A stretch of 64,000 bases of DNA from Saccharina japonica (taxonomy: Eukaryota; Sar; Phaeophyceae; Laminariales; Laminariaceae): positions 124,001 to 188,000 of the forward strand of contig MEHQ01001299.1 of assembly GCA_008828725.1 (NCBI GenBank), given 5' to 3'. The translations under genes and the position numbers were made by a program. Below the pieces are notes generated by a model. The model was not told the origin of the DNA. It was given only the letters and a program-made list of their open reading frames with translations, and did not search any database. Shown one piece after another: positions 45,125 through 57,499 of this stretch. Position 1 is the stretch's first letter; each line of letters starts with the position of its first letter.

Positions 45125-46784
45125 TTTTGAACGTCGGGGACCGGGACAAGCAAGCACCGGGGAGCGTTAGCGAGAGTAAAAATGGGAACCGAGTTGCTAA
45201 TGTGTCTGCTTGTGTTTCAAGTTTCGTGAAAAACCTCGTGTTGTTCGAGCAACTACAGTGTGTTACACTCACAGCGTAAGAATGGTAGCCAGTGTCGTGC
45301 ACAGTGTTCTTGCAGTGTAACAGACTTCAATACTGCTGGACCATTTTCGTTACAGTACCCCCTATTTGTATTACTTCGGACAAATTCAAAAGGCGCAAAC
45401 TGTTTCCTGATTCGAGGATTGTCGAGTCGTGTGTGTCCTCTCCTCACCCAGTAAATCCATGCCGCCGCGATTTTTGATAATACCTGGTGCTTCTCGCGTT
45501 TTACTCCACACTACTGACTTATCCCACGGTAAGGGTTGAACTTTTTTATTAAAATTGTTTTGATCGGTTGATCTCCACGGGTTACCCACTTTCAGTTGGT
45601 ATGATAGTTTTATTGAACTGTGTTGTTTGAGGATAAACGCATACCTGGTAGTAATGTTGGTCCGGTGTCGGGAACAAAGGTATTATAAGTCATGTTTATT
45701 ATTGCGATACTGCGCTGAATGATTACTGCGGAAAATATGATAGGAATTAGAGGAGTTTGGCGGGAGACTCGCACCAGAAAAACGTTGGCTCGAGGAGACG
45801 AGGCCGGGTCTCGAAGATTGAAGAGTAGTAGCTGCAACGGGGAAGCATGTTCAGCAGCAGGTGAAAAGTATGGCGTGAAAAATCGATAACATTAGCAAGA
45901 AGATGGGTGCCTATAGAGCAGCTCTGCAGCATTGCGCGAGACCCAGGCGCAAAAGGAGTGGCGGATGTGTATACTTTAGCATTGACAGCGGACCGTCCTG
46001 CAGATGTACGACATATGGCGAAGGTTCTGATTCGTCTACTGTAGCGACGATATCATAGAAAGAGCGATGCCTGGACAGCGGCAACGGTAGCAAAAGTAAC
46101 AGCTGCTGCTGCTGTGTGAGCATACTGTGGAGGAGATAGGTGGTGATGGTGTAGAAGCTGAAGAGAGAGGCCACAGCAGCCCCAGCACTTGCTGTTTCGG
46201 GGGGAGCGACTGGTGAAGTTGTGCAACAACGAGGCTGCGCATCTCGTATACACGCCAGGCGCCCCAGCAAGAGTATGGAGCCGGAACCGGCCGTGACGAG
46301 GTCGTCGCAGCAGGAAGGTTTGGGGGCTTCTAAATATGATGAAGTCATCGCAGCCGGCGAGTTTGTGCCTGCATGGTCCATCGTACACCGTCGACCGAGA
46401 AGCGCGTAACGTATATTATGCGGTTTGTGAGGTACAGTGGCGCGCGAGGAGAGGATAAGCAAGAGGAGAAGGGGACCACCAGCTCCAGCACCAGTAGCGG
46501 GGTGCAAATATTTCTTATTGATCTTGGGACACGACTATGTTTAAATTCCATTCTGACCTACTATATTTTGAGATGAATTCGATCTGCTTTCATTTTTACT
46601 CGTACTTATTTATGTTGGCCTGCTGTAGTATGGCAGAACAGCAGTATTCGTGATTCACGTGGTACTTTACAGCAGTACATGGTGCGTTTAACACTATAGA
46701 CAAAAGTACTACTGTAGCGGCTGTAACGTACTCGTAACAACAAATAGTAGAGAGTAGATAGGAACCCTGTAACCGCTACTACGA
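45125..46784. other. Stretch without a supported gene
   Basis: Besides possible upstream exons of the membrane protein gene near 45250-45450 and one weak open frame (45911-46507), nothing is recognised. CTGCTG runs near 46100 and GTACTGCTGTA-like strings near 46630-46710 are present. Confidence 0.4.
45911..46507 (-). CDS. Unrecognised open frame, 198 codons
   Basis: A minus-strand frame of 198 codons, Leu/Ser-rich with a Gln-Leu run from a CTG repeat (QQQQLLLLLPLPL). The segment RSFYDIVATVDESEPSPYVV is the least repetitive part. No family is recognised. The early Leu-rich stretch (GPLLLLLILSS) could pass for a signal anchor but may reflect simple sequence. It may be chance. Confidence 0.2.
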   Translation of the reverse strand: MHPATGAGAGGPLLLLLILSSRATVPHKPHNIRYALLGRRCTMDHAGTNSPAAMTSSYLEAPKPSCCDDLVTAGSGSILLLGRLACIRDAQPRCCTTSPVAPPETASAGAAVASLFSFYTITTYLLHSMLTQQQQLLLLLPLPLSRHRSFYDIVATVDESEPSPYVVHLQDGPLSMLKYTHPPLLLRLGLAQCCRAAL

Positions 46785-47534
46785 GCTGGTTCAGGCATAT
46801 CACCCAAAATTTCGTCAGTCACGAATGCCGAATGCAATAGCAACTCCAATGCCACATATTTGGTATCATACTGACCGCCGTGAACAGTAGAAGATGGTGA
46901 CGTCGCCAGTTTCTCGTTCAAGGACCCAAAACTGGCGCTACCGCCGAAGATGTGGCCCGACCAATCACAGGCCTTCAAAGTGGTCAACAATAGTCGGGCG
47001 TTTCCGTAGGAAAACAGTTTTCCCCCAAATTGTTTTTTTCTGAACGAGCCGCTTCGACGTGGTCCAAGGCATGTTTGAACAAAGTTTCACGCAAATTTTC
47101 GAAGATCTTACTGCGTATGCTCATATTAGGTCATATTTAAAAACCAAAATCGATTTTTTACTGAAACTAAATAATTACGAGGCAACGCCTATTTTTGCAC
47201 TTTTACCGCACTAAAGTCCAAATGTCCACGTTTTTTTTAGAGTTAGACCCTAAAATTTGATCTGCAGGGAACGATGCGCCCTACTCGAGCCTTTTCCGAA
47301 TGGGATTTTTTTTTTTTTTTTTCCGCCCGAAATTCAGGATCTCTCAAGAAGAACCAAATTTTCCAAAAAAACTAAAAGCGAGCAATATCTGACGAAAAAA
47401 AAAAAAAAAAACCCATCCGTTAAAGTCTCGGGTAGGGAGCATGAAACAAGTGTGCCACATTTCAGGGTCTATCTCCAAAAAATGGCGTGGACATTCGCCA
47501 CTGATTGAATTTTGGGTGATATGCCTGAACCAGC
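46785..47534. mobile_element. MITE-like element, 750 bp with 27-bp inverted ends
   Basis: The string GCTGGTTCAGGCATATCACC with seven further matching bases (to AAAATT) at the left end recurs as its reverse complement at the right end (47508-47534). The interior is A/T-rich with an 18-base T run near 47308 and an A run near 47395, and contains no transposase. It is a non-autonomous DNA element. A target duplication is not evident, so the superfamily is unassigned. It ends only 43 bases before the Ty3 LTR. Confidence 0.75.
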
Positions 47535-47577
47535 CTGTAGATTATTATACGTACAGCAATGCACGATGGTGTGTACT

Positions 47578-47719
47578 TGTTATGGTACTGCTGGTATGAT
47601 GTTGAAACGTTTGTAAATACCTGGTATCAGGTATACGAATCGTACTGGTAGTACTTGGAAGGCGGTATCTTATGTGTGAACCGGGGATGGTTCCCAGGCT
47701 TTTAGCTAGCTTTATCACA
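47578..47719 (+). repeat. Ty3 5' LTR
   Basis: Left terminal repeat beginning TGTTATGGTACTGCTGGTAT and ending TTTATCACA. It contains an ATACCTGGTATCAGGTATAC palindrome, shared with the right LTR and resembling ACCAGGT motifs elsewhere in the window. Confidence 0.8.
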
Positions 47720-47857
47720 CTTGGCGTTGCATTCGGCAGGACTAGCCTAAAACGGAAAATGTTTTTTGTTTTGCTCGTGCTCGGTTTATTTTTTTACCCG
47801 TTAGTTGTTCGTGCTTTCTGAGCGAGAGAGCAGCGTCGCTCCGCTCATCAGTCATCC

Positions 47858-49517
47858 GTGATGTCGTCTCAAGAACGAGGAGGATCTGCTCCCCTTCGCG
47901 GCAGCGCAGACCAGGACCCTAAAGCTCAGGGCCCCTTGCTGTGCCACTGTCTAAGAAGCGCCGATGAAGGTCTAGCGCCAAGTACATCAGATCAACCTGT
48001 GGACTCGAGATTGGACGACGGAGCTGCTGCGATTTCGCCTGGACAACATGCCTCCAAGCCGCGAGCCCCTTGCCCACTGAGGATGCAAGACGAGCCCTTC
48101 ACTCCAACGGATCCGCCCACAAGACAGGCATCTGAGCTGCGATCTCCTTGCACTCCAGGAAAGCACGTCGAGCAGTATTCAAGCAGACTGCGCCACCTAC
48201 CTCCAGTACTACCTGGTGCTGGGCAAGACACGGGGCTGGCTTTTGCCCAGCCGAGTACCGCTGGTACTCGTGCGAGGCCAGAGCGCAAAAATGCTGTTCG
48301 TGATTGTTTTCCCGCGCCTCGCTTAGAAGATTACACACTGGAATTCAGTACGGGCATACTCCATGTTTTCTTCACTGCTGTTAATGTAGACGATGCTTCT
48401 CACAGGGATTTCAGTACAGTCGCTGGTATTCTTCCTGCTGTTAGAGTCGACGCTTTCAGTGCAGGCTCTGCTGCCGGAGCAGATGTGCTTACTCCTGCTG
48501 TACCAGCTTCAGCTGTTGTGAACAGGGATGTACAAACTCCTGCTGTGGTGACTACTGCTGATACTTTCTTCCATGCTGTTTGTGACTCAGAAGCCACCTT
48601 GCCGCCCCGTACTGCCAGTACCGCGCCTGATATATGTTTCTTCGCCCTCCATTGCGTACTTCGGCCGCCCGAACTGCCCCCATGAAGCACGCCCTCCGCC
48701 AGGTTTTTCCCGGCGCGGTGCAGCAGCTACATCAGCATGCACTCCAGTCGACCTCGTCCGGTGCGGCCCAACAGCTGCAGAAGCCACAGCAGCTGCAGAC
48801 CCTCTGGCTGGCCTTGCTAGGAGCGCCCCACCAGCTGCAGCAACAGCGACAGCGGAAGCAGGCCCATCAGCAGCCCTCGCCAGGCGTGGAGCCCCAGCAG
48901 CCGGCCGAGGTGCAGCAGCCACCGTCACCACCCCCGCTCATGTCCCGAGCTGTTCATCGGACTACGCGACCCCGCGCTCGGCACCGCTGAGGCCTGCTCG
49001 CAGGAGCCGCTTCCGCCTGCGCCGTGGCCCACACCGCGGACGCCGCTTGCTCTGTGCTGCACCGTTGGCTGCGCATGGGACACTCGCCGTACGACAGGAC
49101 ACTCGGCGCGCAGTTCGCGAAGATGGCTGCATCGGCGTGCCATCACGAGGCCCAACGACGGGGAAAATCTTGCAACTCTACGCGCGGTATGGAGTTGAGG
49201 ACAGTTCTTTCAGCGGCAGAGGCTTCCGCTCGGCATTGACCACGCCGACTTCACGATTTTCTGGACCACTGGCAGGCAAGAAATTTTCCTTTTTGGTGGA
49301 CGTTGCCTCCTTCGCTGGTCGTCTTGAGCACCACTGGCAGGCAAGAAATTTTCCTTTTTGGTGGACGTTGCCTCCTTCGCTGGTCGTCTTGAGCACTTTT
49401 ATTTTTAATCGTGCCCTCGTCCTGTTCAAGTACCGCGCGCAACCGTTGTTTTCAACCGTTGCAGCCGCGAGCGCTGTGGCCGTTTCTGCGGAAACCGCCC
49501 GCCTCGCCGCAGTATAG
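47858..49517 (+). CDS. Low-complexity 5' coding region of the Ty3 fossil
   Basis: Two overlapping long frames (275 and 314 codons) of Pro/Ala/Ser/Arg-rich sequence occupy the place where gag is expected. No capsid helices or zinc knuckle can be named. A CAGCTG/GCTGCAG-rich tract near 48720-48930 keeps several frames open. I treat this as element-encoded sequence of unclear role. Confidence 0.35.
49265..49394. repeat. Perfect tandem duplication, 65 bp x 2
   Basis: Two identical 65-base copies starting ACCACTGGCAGGCAAGAAAT at 49265 and 49330. The perfect identity inside an older element shows a recent local duplication or an assembly effect. Confidence 0.9.
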
Positions 49518-51326
49518 CGCGCGTTCGTCAAACTGGATTTGCGTACGTAGAATCGAGCTCTGCTCTTCTGGTATGCTCTCCCCTACTTTGGTGGTGGGCT
49601 GATACCACACCTCCGCAAAATCTTCATAGGTGCTACATATTACACGCCATAATTTCTTCTTCGCGGTTTTCAATCGAACCGGCCGGTGATGCGCGGCAGC
49701 GCCCTCGTTCGAGTTTCAAGCTACGTTTTTATTCCTGTATCGGTGACGAGCGTGGCTCCTTGGGTTCTATCTCCCCTACGTAGGCCGTAGGCTGAGATCA
49801 TCCCCTTCGCAAAGCCTTCGTACGTGCAAGCACCACCACTGACCTCCCCCGCGTTTGGACGCCTCTTTTTTCGGCACTGGTTCACAGATCTCGCGAGCCT
49901 TAGTTGGAGAAACATGTGGATCGGACACTCTTGCAGCGCCTACGGAGCGGTTCTTCTTAACTGTGGCGACGCAGCAACAGCTTTTGGGAAGTTGCTGTCT
50001 TTCAGCGAAGCGAGTCTTGCGGCACCCTTCATTTTCCCCGCACCCCTTCGGGTTTTTGGTGGGATGGTGTCGGGATAACGGGTATTGCGCGCCAGGGGGC
50101 TTTGCTCGCCGTGTGCACCCCCATTGTTCCAACTGCCTTCGGGAATTTTGCGTGAGATTATACTGCTGCAGGGGGGGAGGGACTTTGAGCTTTCGGCGCT
50201 AGGTGTCGCACACGTACTTTTAATACGCATCGGTGGGTGTACCCCTTTTTCCTCCTGCCTTCGGGCATGTCGAGTGATATTTTAGGTGGTAATACGGAGT
50301 GGGCATCTCTTACCCGCGCTAGTACTAAAGGCAGTACGCGCCGGTGTGGACGGGGTCTGGGCTAAGACCCACGTTTTTACCTGGAACTTTGGATTGAGAT
50401 CAGAACCGTTTGTAACGGTTGGCACCATGTGTCTCGCTTTCGGTGTGCTTTGGGAGTAATAAAATACCGGCCTTCAATGGGGTTTTACTTATTTATTTCG
50501 CCTTCTCTGTTTCTTCGACGGGTACGCGGTCAACCGCCCCGCCGTGCCTCGGCCCGCCTTTAAGGGGCGTGGCCAGGCCCGTACGCCTTCCCTGTCGCCT
50601 GGATGGCAGACGGGATCGTGTAATTATCATATCATGAATACCATCCATTTTATTGACCCTTGACTTGATTTGTCATCCATATGCTGGCCCCTAACTGCCC
50701 ACCACCATGCTAAGGTTTTCGCTGTCTGGGCCCCCATGGAGACCGACGACACTCCTCTATGGAGCAGCCTACTTTCACCGACCGCCCGTACCGCGCTCCG
50801 AGAAAACCGGACCCCGGCCTAAACTGCTGCGAAGACTTGCACCCATTAAAACAGTGTAGACACCTGTCCATTTTCGCGAGCGACCGTACTCAGTGGCGAC
50901 GGTGCGGCGTACCGACGTTGTTAGGCACGCATGATCCAATGCCGCCGCGATGGCACCCCCTCGCGCTCGATCAACCAGAATAACCAGAGACAAGAATCGC
51001 CGCTGCCAAGGTCCGCAGAACAGACATACCGACGACTACAACAAACACGAAACAAGGTAGCCCGTTGTCGGGGTCTACAAGGTAACCCGTTTTCTGGGTC
51101 TGGCCACGATGGTGATGTCCCGCTCTCGCCCTCCTCTTCGCCGCTTTCTCCGCCTTCGGTGTTCGCGGCGACGCCAGCGCTGCCAAAATAAATCTATACT
51201 TCGTATATAACTTATGTTTTTCAACACACAAGCATCGAGTTCACAAGATGCTCGTGTTCCAGGTTCGTCCAGCGCTCAGCGCCGACCTGCCTCGAATGCT
51301 GCCTCGCCTGCTGGCCTTACGCCCAC

Positions 51327-51840
51327 CACGTCGTCCCGTATATCCGGTCGACGTAGCGCACAGCCACACTTGTAGGCCAGCACGTCGTCCCGTATATCTG
51401 GTCGACGCAGCGACACAGCCACACTTGCTTCTGCGGCGAGCCCATGGGCTCCCCCTCCGCCTCTTACAAGGTTTCATGGCACTATTATATGCCCGCGACG
51501 GGAGCCTGCGCTTCGAGCGCCGCCCCCCTCAGCCCGGGTGCGTGAGACCGCTAATTAAGCGCCGCTCCGTCGGTGACGGCAGCCTGCGCCTTGCGCGCCG
51601 CTTCCCTCAGTCAGGGCACGGGCGACTGCGCATTTAGCGCCTCTCTGCCAGCGACGAGCCTGCGCCTCGAGCGCCGCTCCCCTCAGCCAGGACACGGGAG
51701 CCCGCGCATTAGCGCCGCTTCGCCAGCGATGGGAGCTCGCGCTTCGAGCGCCGCTTCCCTCAGCTACGGAATTTTATAGGCGACGGGAGCCTGCGCTTCG
51801 AGCGCCGCTCCACTCAGCCCTTGGGACGAGAGCCTGAGTT
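51327..51840. repeat. Tandem repeats inside the Ty3 fossil
   Basis: A 54-base unit (CACGTCGTCCCGTATAT start) is duplicated at 51327-51427. From 51490 to about 51840 follows a degenerate array built on GACGGGAGCCTGCGCTTCGA followed by GCGCCGCT and CCCTCAGCC, at spacings of about 37-80 bases. The array encodes Arg/Ser/Pro-rich peptide in several frames. Confidence 0.7.
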
Positions 51841-53639
51841 TAAAACTCCGCTCTCCCCAGCCACGCGCCGCGCAGCACCAGAAAAGTTGCGCCTGCACGT
51901 CGCTCGTTTCAGCGAGGGTGTCCCCCTCCTTCATCTCCCGGCCATGTGGTGGCGGTCGGATTGAGGTGCGGGAAGGCCGGCACCGAAACCCCGAGATCTC
52001 GGTTGAAGCTCGACTCGGCGTTTCCTCGTATATACGGGGGCCGCTCCACCCTTTTTCCTTTCGAGGAAGAATTGACAAGATTAGCTACCTTGTCCCCCTT
52101 GCCCGGCAGGCCTAGAGGGAGGAAGACGTCTCCGGTGGACACTTTGTTGCCAACCACCCGAGCCCCGTTTTTGTCAAAGTCATTTTCTGGGTCTGCAGGC
52201 CCCCATTCGACTTCGCGCACGCTACCCCGCGTGCGCAATGCTCCTTCGGTTGCAGTGTGTGTGTGTGTTCTTCACATTAAACCTTCCTTTCTACCCGTCG
52301 ACATCCAGCACACCCAGTGTCCGTGCCGATTCATCATCCAAAAAAGGTACCATTTATGTGGTCACAAAACTACGACACAGAGATACTACGCTCAGTGCAG
52401 TAAGCAGAGCAGACAATGCAATGCCATATACGACAGGCAAGACCTACCCTACTAGAAATCCAGCTGCATTTAAGAGAAAAAAAGAGAAAAAAGGAAAAAA
52501 GCGAAAAGGAAAAAAGAATAAAATGTAAAAATACTGAAGCAAATCAACAATCAAGCTACCAAACAGAAAGCATGACAAAATAAAAGAAAGAAAAAGTCGT
52601 GCTTCTCCCAGAGGAGATGCGACCTCCAATAAAATAATATAAAATGAAATGAAACGAAATGAAATAACATGGACCGAAACAGCGCCAACAGAGCAACACT
52701 AGGAACGACAGGAAAGGACAGCCAGCCGGAGCACACCAAAGGCACCTTCCAGCCAGCCGAGGCAGGTTTGTGCCCGTAGTACAGGCAGGTTCTACCAGCT
52801 AGTCGGTCTGGTACCTACTCTGTATGCCGTCTTTTTCCTGCTTCCGTCCGCCGTGGTTTCCCTACGACCCCCTTCACCTTCCGTCTCCATTCCCTTGGGC
52901 GCCACCCATACAACGAATACGTGGCACTTCCTACTCAGTTCCGTTTCGTTCTCGTGCAACACACGAGAGTCCCGGAAAGAGAACGGGACATAACAAAAAC
53001 AAAATGAATACGTACGTAGCTAAGCAACCAAAGAAAGTCCTAGGAAACAATAAGGGAGGCGGAGACACAAAGGCAAAAGCGATCACGGTAACATAAATAT
53101 GTAAACCAAAGTAAATGAAGCACATGATGCGAGGGGCTGTAGCATCGCTGTCGTGCCCCCCTTGAGAAGCAACAAGAGGCAATACAAAAAGAAAAAACAA
53201 ACAAACAAACAAACAAAGGGAAAGAAAGCCCACCAAATACCAGGGAATGACACAAAAGAAACACCCAGTTCGCAGTGGAGCGGGAGAAACCTGACACTGC
53301 CCGACGAGCCCGTGGTGACTTCACGGCCTCCGGTCAGGCCAACCGGATGGAATACCCGTTAAATTCGGAAGAATCGCAACTCTCGTTAAGCAGAACGGGC
53401 TCAGAGCCCCCTGCCCCCCTTGGTTCCAGAGAGAGACCATCATGCGCAGTAAGAGAACCTTCTGGTCATTTTTCGCCTTCGAGCGATGGTGTCACCGAGT
53501 CTGTATACGTGGGATCGGACTCGTCTCGTGCACCAGGGGCCCAGTGTTCTAAGAAAATTACACTGCCGCCCCCCCATACCGCTAAAGCGGCCACCGGCGG
53601 TTCGGCACCGTCGGTCTTTGCCCCTGCCTTCGAGTACTC

Positions 53640-54110
53640 AACGGAGCAGGCGGTGCTGTTCTGGCAACCCCCTCCTATTTTTGACAGTGGTCCCCCTCGT
53701 CCTTTGTCGTTGACGACGTCTCATATTCCTGCGCGGTGCAGTATATAATGGCTGAAAAGGCTCGCCTTTTTCACGACAACGACGCAGCGGCTCGGATTAT
53801 GTCCTCGCCGGATCCGCGCGAGCACAAACGCATCGGTCGAGCCGTGCGTAACTTCGACGGCGCCACCTGGGATCGCGTTCGGGAAGACGTAGTCCTGGCA
53901 GGCACTTTTGCCAAGTTCACACAAAACTCGGCAATGAAACAGCACCTTATGAGCACTGGCTCCAAGCTTTTGGCGGAAGCCAGCCCTTTTGACACCGTTT
54001 GGGGCCTCGGTCTCCGGGCGGACGACCCCGAGGCCCAAGATCCCCGCCGGTGGCAAGGGGAGAATTTGCTCGGGAAAGATCTTTCCATCGTCCGCGACAC
54101 TATTCGCGCA
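53640..54110 (+). CDS. NADAR domain inside the Ty3 fossil
   Basis: The residues AEKARLFHDNDAAARIMSS, then DPREHKRIGRAVRNFDG and WDRVREDVVLAGTFAKFTQN, then LLAEASPFDTVWGLGLRADD and a WQGENLLGKDLSIVRDTIR end match the NADAR (YbiA-like) fold across its core. Upstream residues SSFVVDDVSYSCAVQY fit its first strand and helix. NADAR proteins act on ADP-ribose derivatives; some remove ADP-ribose from guanine in nucleic acid, others act on riboflavin intermediates. The domain lies between the 5' region and RNase H, on the same strand as the element genes. It shares the broken state of the fossil. Confidence 0.8.
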
Positions 54111-54439
54111 AGCGAAGCCGGGTTGGCACACCCGGCCTCCTCTCATCATTTTTGCACTCCCTCCTCGCCCGACGGAATTCATTAGATATCTCCAGCGCCG
54201 CCTCGCCCGATGGCGATGGCCCGCGCTTGCCCAGGTCCTCCTCAGGAGTTTTCGACCTACTTTTCTGACGCGCCAGCCGAGCACACCTCTGAGGTCTTGG
54301 CAATCTCACCTGGAGTTGACCCCTCCCTCTCGCTGTCAGAACAAGGGCCGTGCCTCGTCGGGGGCACCATTACCCTCGATGACGCATCTTTTACCACCAA
54401 AATCGCGATCCACAGTGGAGCAGGCGCTCTCGCGCCCTG

Positions 54440-55020
54440 AGGGGCGGAATAGGGTACTATCGCAAACTCCTGCCTGACCTGTCCAAGCGAACCCGACCGA
54501 TCACCACCCTGCTTCGGAAGGGGGTCAAGTTCGTCTTCACGCCACCGATGGAGGTCATCGTACGCGAGATTCTCGCTGAACTCGCCACCCCCCCCATTTT
54601 TGTCTTCCCCGACTGGGAGGCTGTAGCCGACGGCTCCCGCCCCTTCCACATATACTGCGATGCCAGCATCGACGGTTTTGGTGCCGCCCTCGAACAAGAA
54701 CAGCCTGACGGCTCTGTGCGTCCCATCGCCTACATCAGCCGGGGTACCCTCGACTCCGAGAGGCACTGGACACCTCTGGACTTGGAGGCGGGCAGCATCG
54801 TCTGGGCCATCAAGCGACTTAGAGGCTACCTGTGGGGTATGAAGTTCCTCATTTTTTCGGACCGCAAGGCTCTCGCGAGCATCGGCAAGGTAGGAGCCCA
54901 CAACCCTCGCGTACAGCGATGGGTTGAGTTCCTCACCGCGTTCGACTTCATACTCAAGTACCGCAAAGGCAGCGCCAACGGAAATGCGGACTTTCTTTCC
55001 CGCTTGCCGGAACCAGCCAC
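54440..55020 (+). CDS. Ty3 RT connection and RNase H (fossil part)
   Basis: Begins GGIGYYRKLLPDLSKRTRP, the usual end of Ty3 reverse transcriptase (GLxGYYRRFI), followed by FHIYCDASIDGFGAALEQE, the start of RNase H with its first Asp, a TLDSERHWTPLDLEA segment with the Glu region, and FSDRKALAS. It ends GNADFLSRLPEP, the typical finish before integrase. The fingers and palm of reverse transcriptase were not recognised upstream. Confidence 0.85.
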
Positions 55021-55072
55021 GGAACACGATCGGAGTGGGTCTTGCAGCCCCACCCCTACCGAGGACGATGAC

Positions 55073-55130
55073 ATCTTCCTCATCCGAGCCTGCGGGCTCG
55101 GATCTTCCTCATCCGAGCCTGCGGGCTCGT
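55073..55130. repeat. Short tandem duplication, ~29 bp x 2
   Basis: ATCTTCCTCATCCGAGCCTG plus GCGGGCTCG-type sequence occurs twice in a row in the RNase H to integrase linker. Confidence 0.8.
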
Positions 55131-56184
55131 CACCCGCTCTTCACCAACCCCTGGCGTCGGCTTGGGTGGGCTGGTGCCCGAGCCCCATAGTGGGGTTTTG
55201 GGTGGGCTACCCTTCACCTCCTCCGATTTTCGCGTCTTTCTCACACGGGGGCCACGTATGAGGATTTACGACCTCTCTGCTCCTTCGGGGAGATTCGTCG
55301 CTCGTGTATCTGCTTCCGTCGCCACCGTCGATAGCCGTCCCGCCCGTGAGGAATTTTCACCTGCCGCCAACACCGCTTTCGCTTCGGTTTTTGCCGTGCC
55401 CTTAGAGGGCGGCACGGGCTCTGCAAAAACCCTCGCTTAGGTAACAACGTTCGCCCAGCATGCTCATCTTTCGACGAGCACTGCACAGGGAGCTGATTCC
55501 GCCGCCATCACAGATCCGGCCGCGTCCGCCCCACCGCCGTCCGACAAACCGGCACCTCTGACGGTCTTGCCACCCTCGGGCCGCATTTCCACCAGGACGC
55601 GTCGAAGAACAGCCGCTCCCACGGGCGCCGCACCGCCTGCTGTTGACTATGGTTGTGGGCCCGGCGGGGCCCCTCAACCAGTTGCCCGGCGGGCTACCCC
55701 CTCGCCGCAAGGCCCTCGGCCACGACCGCCTTCAGCCGTCATCATGGCCCCCGCTACGGCCACCTCGCCTGTCCCGACGGTACCCATTCCGTCCGACCGC
55801 GACTGCGCCGAGCCTGAGGGGACTCCTCTTTTTAGACTTCCGACGCCCGCTGGCATACCGTCCGTCGTAGAGACGGACTTGGATACCCTCAGTGCAGCGG
55901 CCGAACTTCAGTTCGGCGATTCCGCAGCGCGCTATTCCCAAGCATACTGGGCCCGGGAGCAACAGGCCGAGCCCGCGTGTCACGCCGCCATACGCTACAT
56001 CATTCTCGGCCGGCCGGACGCCTTGCCAGCCGACGCTTTGTCCTGCTTTCCCTCACACCAACGCCCTTCCGTCTCGGAGGTGCAGGAGCTGGCTGGCTAA
56101 GGACAACTTCACACCACCGACGACGGGCTTGTCCTTCTTGTTCGACGGCCGACTCCACCCTTAGCGCCTGACGGCACGCGCTCG

Positions 56185-57420
56185 GTGGGCCGAGCAGCCT
56201 GCTTGTTGAACGACGAGCCCCTGCGCATTTACGTACCGCTGCTCATGCGCCCCTGGGTCATGCAGGCCTGTCATTCCACAGCTTCCTGCCACTTGGGAAC
56301 CTCGCGCACCCTGCGTATGGTCGAATGTTTCTACTGGTCGATCGGTATGAACATCTGCACCAGGTGGTGGCTACGCCACTGCTTCAAGTGCCAAGCGCGC
56401 AAAACTTCGCGGCTGACGGTCCGATGGCCCGTCATATCGGTGCCCCTGCCTGAAGGGCCCGGCATCGCTGTCAGCGTCGACTACTTCGGCCCCCTTCCGA
56501 CCACGCCCGGAGGCAACACTTACATCTTGCTCTTCACTGACCGCTTCAGTCGCCGCGCCGACATGTTCGCCGTAACCGCCGCCGAATTCACCACTGAGGG
56601 CACGGCCAACATCTTCATCAACAAGTATACCCCCCTCTGGGGATGCCCCCGCAGCATACTCTCGGACAACGGCCTCCAGTTCTGCTCGAAGCTTTCGCAC
56701 GTCGCCTACCAGCTTCTCGGAGTTCGAAAAATCGCCAAGAGCCCCTACCACCCTAACGGCGATGGTGGGGTGAAACGTGTGAACCACACGATGGCGCAGA
56801 TGTTGGCAATGATCGTCAACGAGCTCCAGAACAACTGGAATAAACAGCTCCCCCACGTCGAATTTGCGTACAACAATTCGGTCAGCGCCGCCACGGGTTT
56901 GGCTCCGAACGAGGTCCACATGGGTCGGCTCCCTCGACTTCCTCGCACGATTTTTGAGCGCGCAGGCGTCGCCGGCCACCACAGTTTGGCCCGCGACCAT
57001 CTCGCGTACTGCGACTTGGCGACTGACCGCCAGCAATGCGCGTACGACATCGTTCGCGAACACGACGCCCTCACGGTTGCTCGCGTGAACCGGCGCAACT
57101 CCGCCCTATCCGACGCCTTGCGTCCGGTCCCCAAATCCGTCACTGGCGGCTGGGCGTGGGTGTACAATACGGCAGCCACCATTCGTCAGGGGGCCAAGAC
57201 AGACACGGACGCCAAGGTCCTCAAGGCCAAGCTGTCGCTGAACTGGACGGGGCCCTACAGAGTCCTTGCAGTCGGACCTTGCTCCTCCGCGGACACCCCA
57301 GACAAATCTCCTCTCGGGGCTGAGCTCCTATATCTGGACCTGCCCTTCGACATGCCCGGCGCTGATGCTCGCAAGCGCGTGTCGGTACAGCGCCGCAAGC
57401 CCTGTGCAAACCCCCACGAC
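56185..57420 (+). CDS. Ty3 integrase (fossil part)
   Basis: The frame has an HHCC-type zinc region (QACHSTASCHLGTSR and HCFKCQARK), then the catalytic core with VDYFGPLPTTPGGNTYILLF, ILSDNGLQFCS and KSPYHPNGDGG. FAYNNSVSAATGLAPNEV fits the core's last helix, typical of Ty3 elements. The later GGWAWVYNTAAT and LKAKLSLNWTGPYRVL segments form the SH3-like GPY/F part. In intact relatives this enzyme inserts element DNA into chromosomes. The reading frame from 56185 is 462 codons, the longest in the window. Confidence 0.9.
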
Positions 57421-57499
57421 CACGGCGACATGGCAAAGTTTTTGCCTGCGGGGTTGACGCAATACGTCTTCAACAACTTCTCCAAGAAATCCCCCCCTT

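Noticed and set aside
53640-54110. NADAR as an independent host gene
   Set aside because: It lies between LTRs with a matching target duplication, on the same strand as the element genes and with no separate promoter or stop-to-start spacing typical of a host gene; the alternative is kept only as a check.
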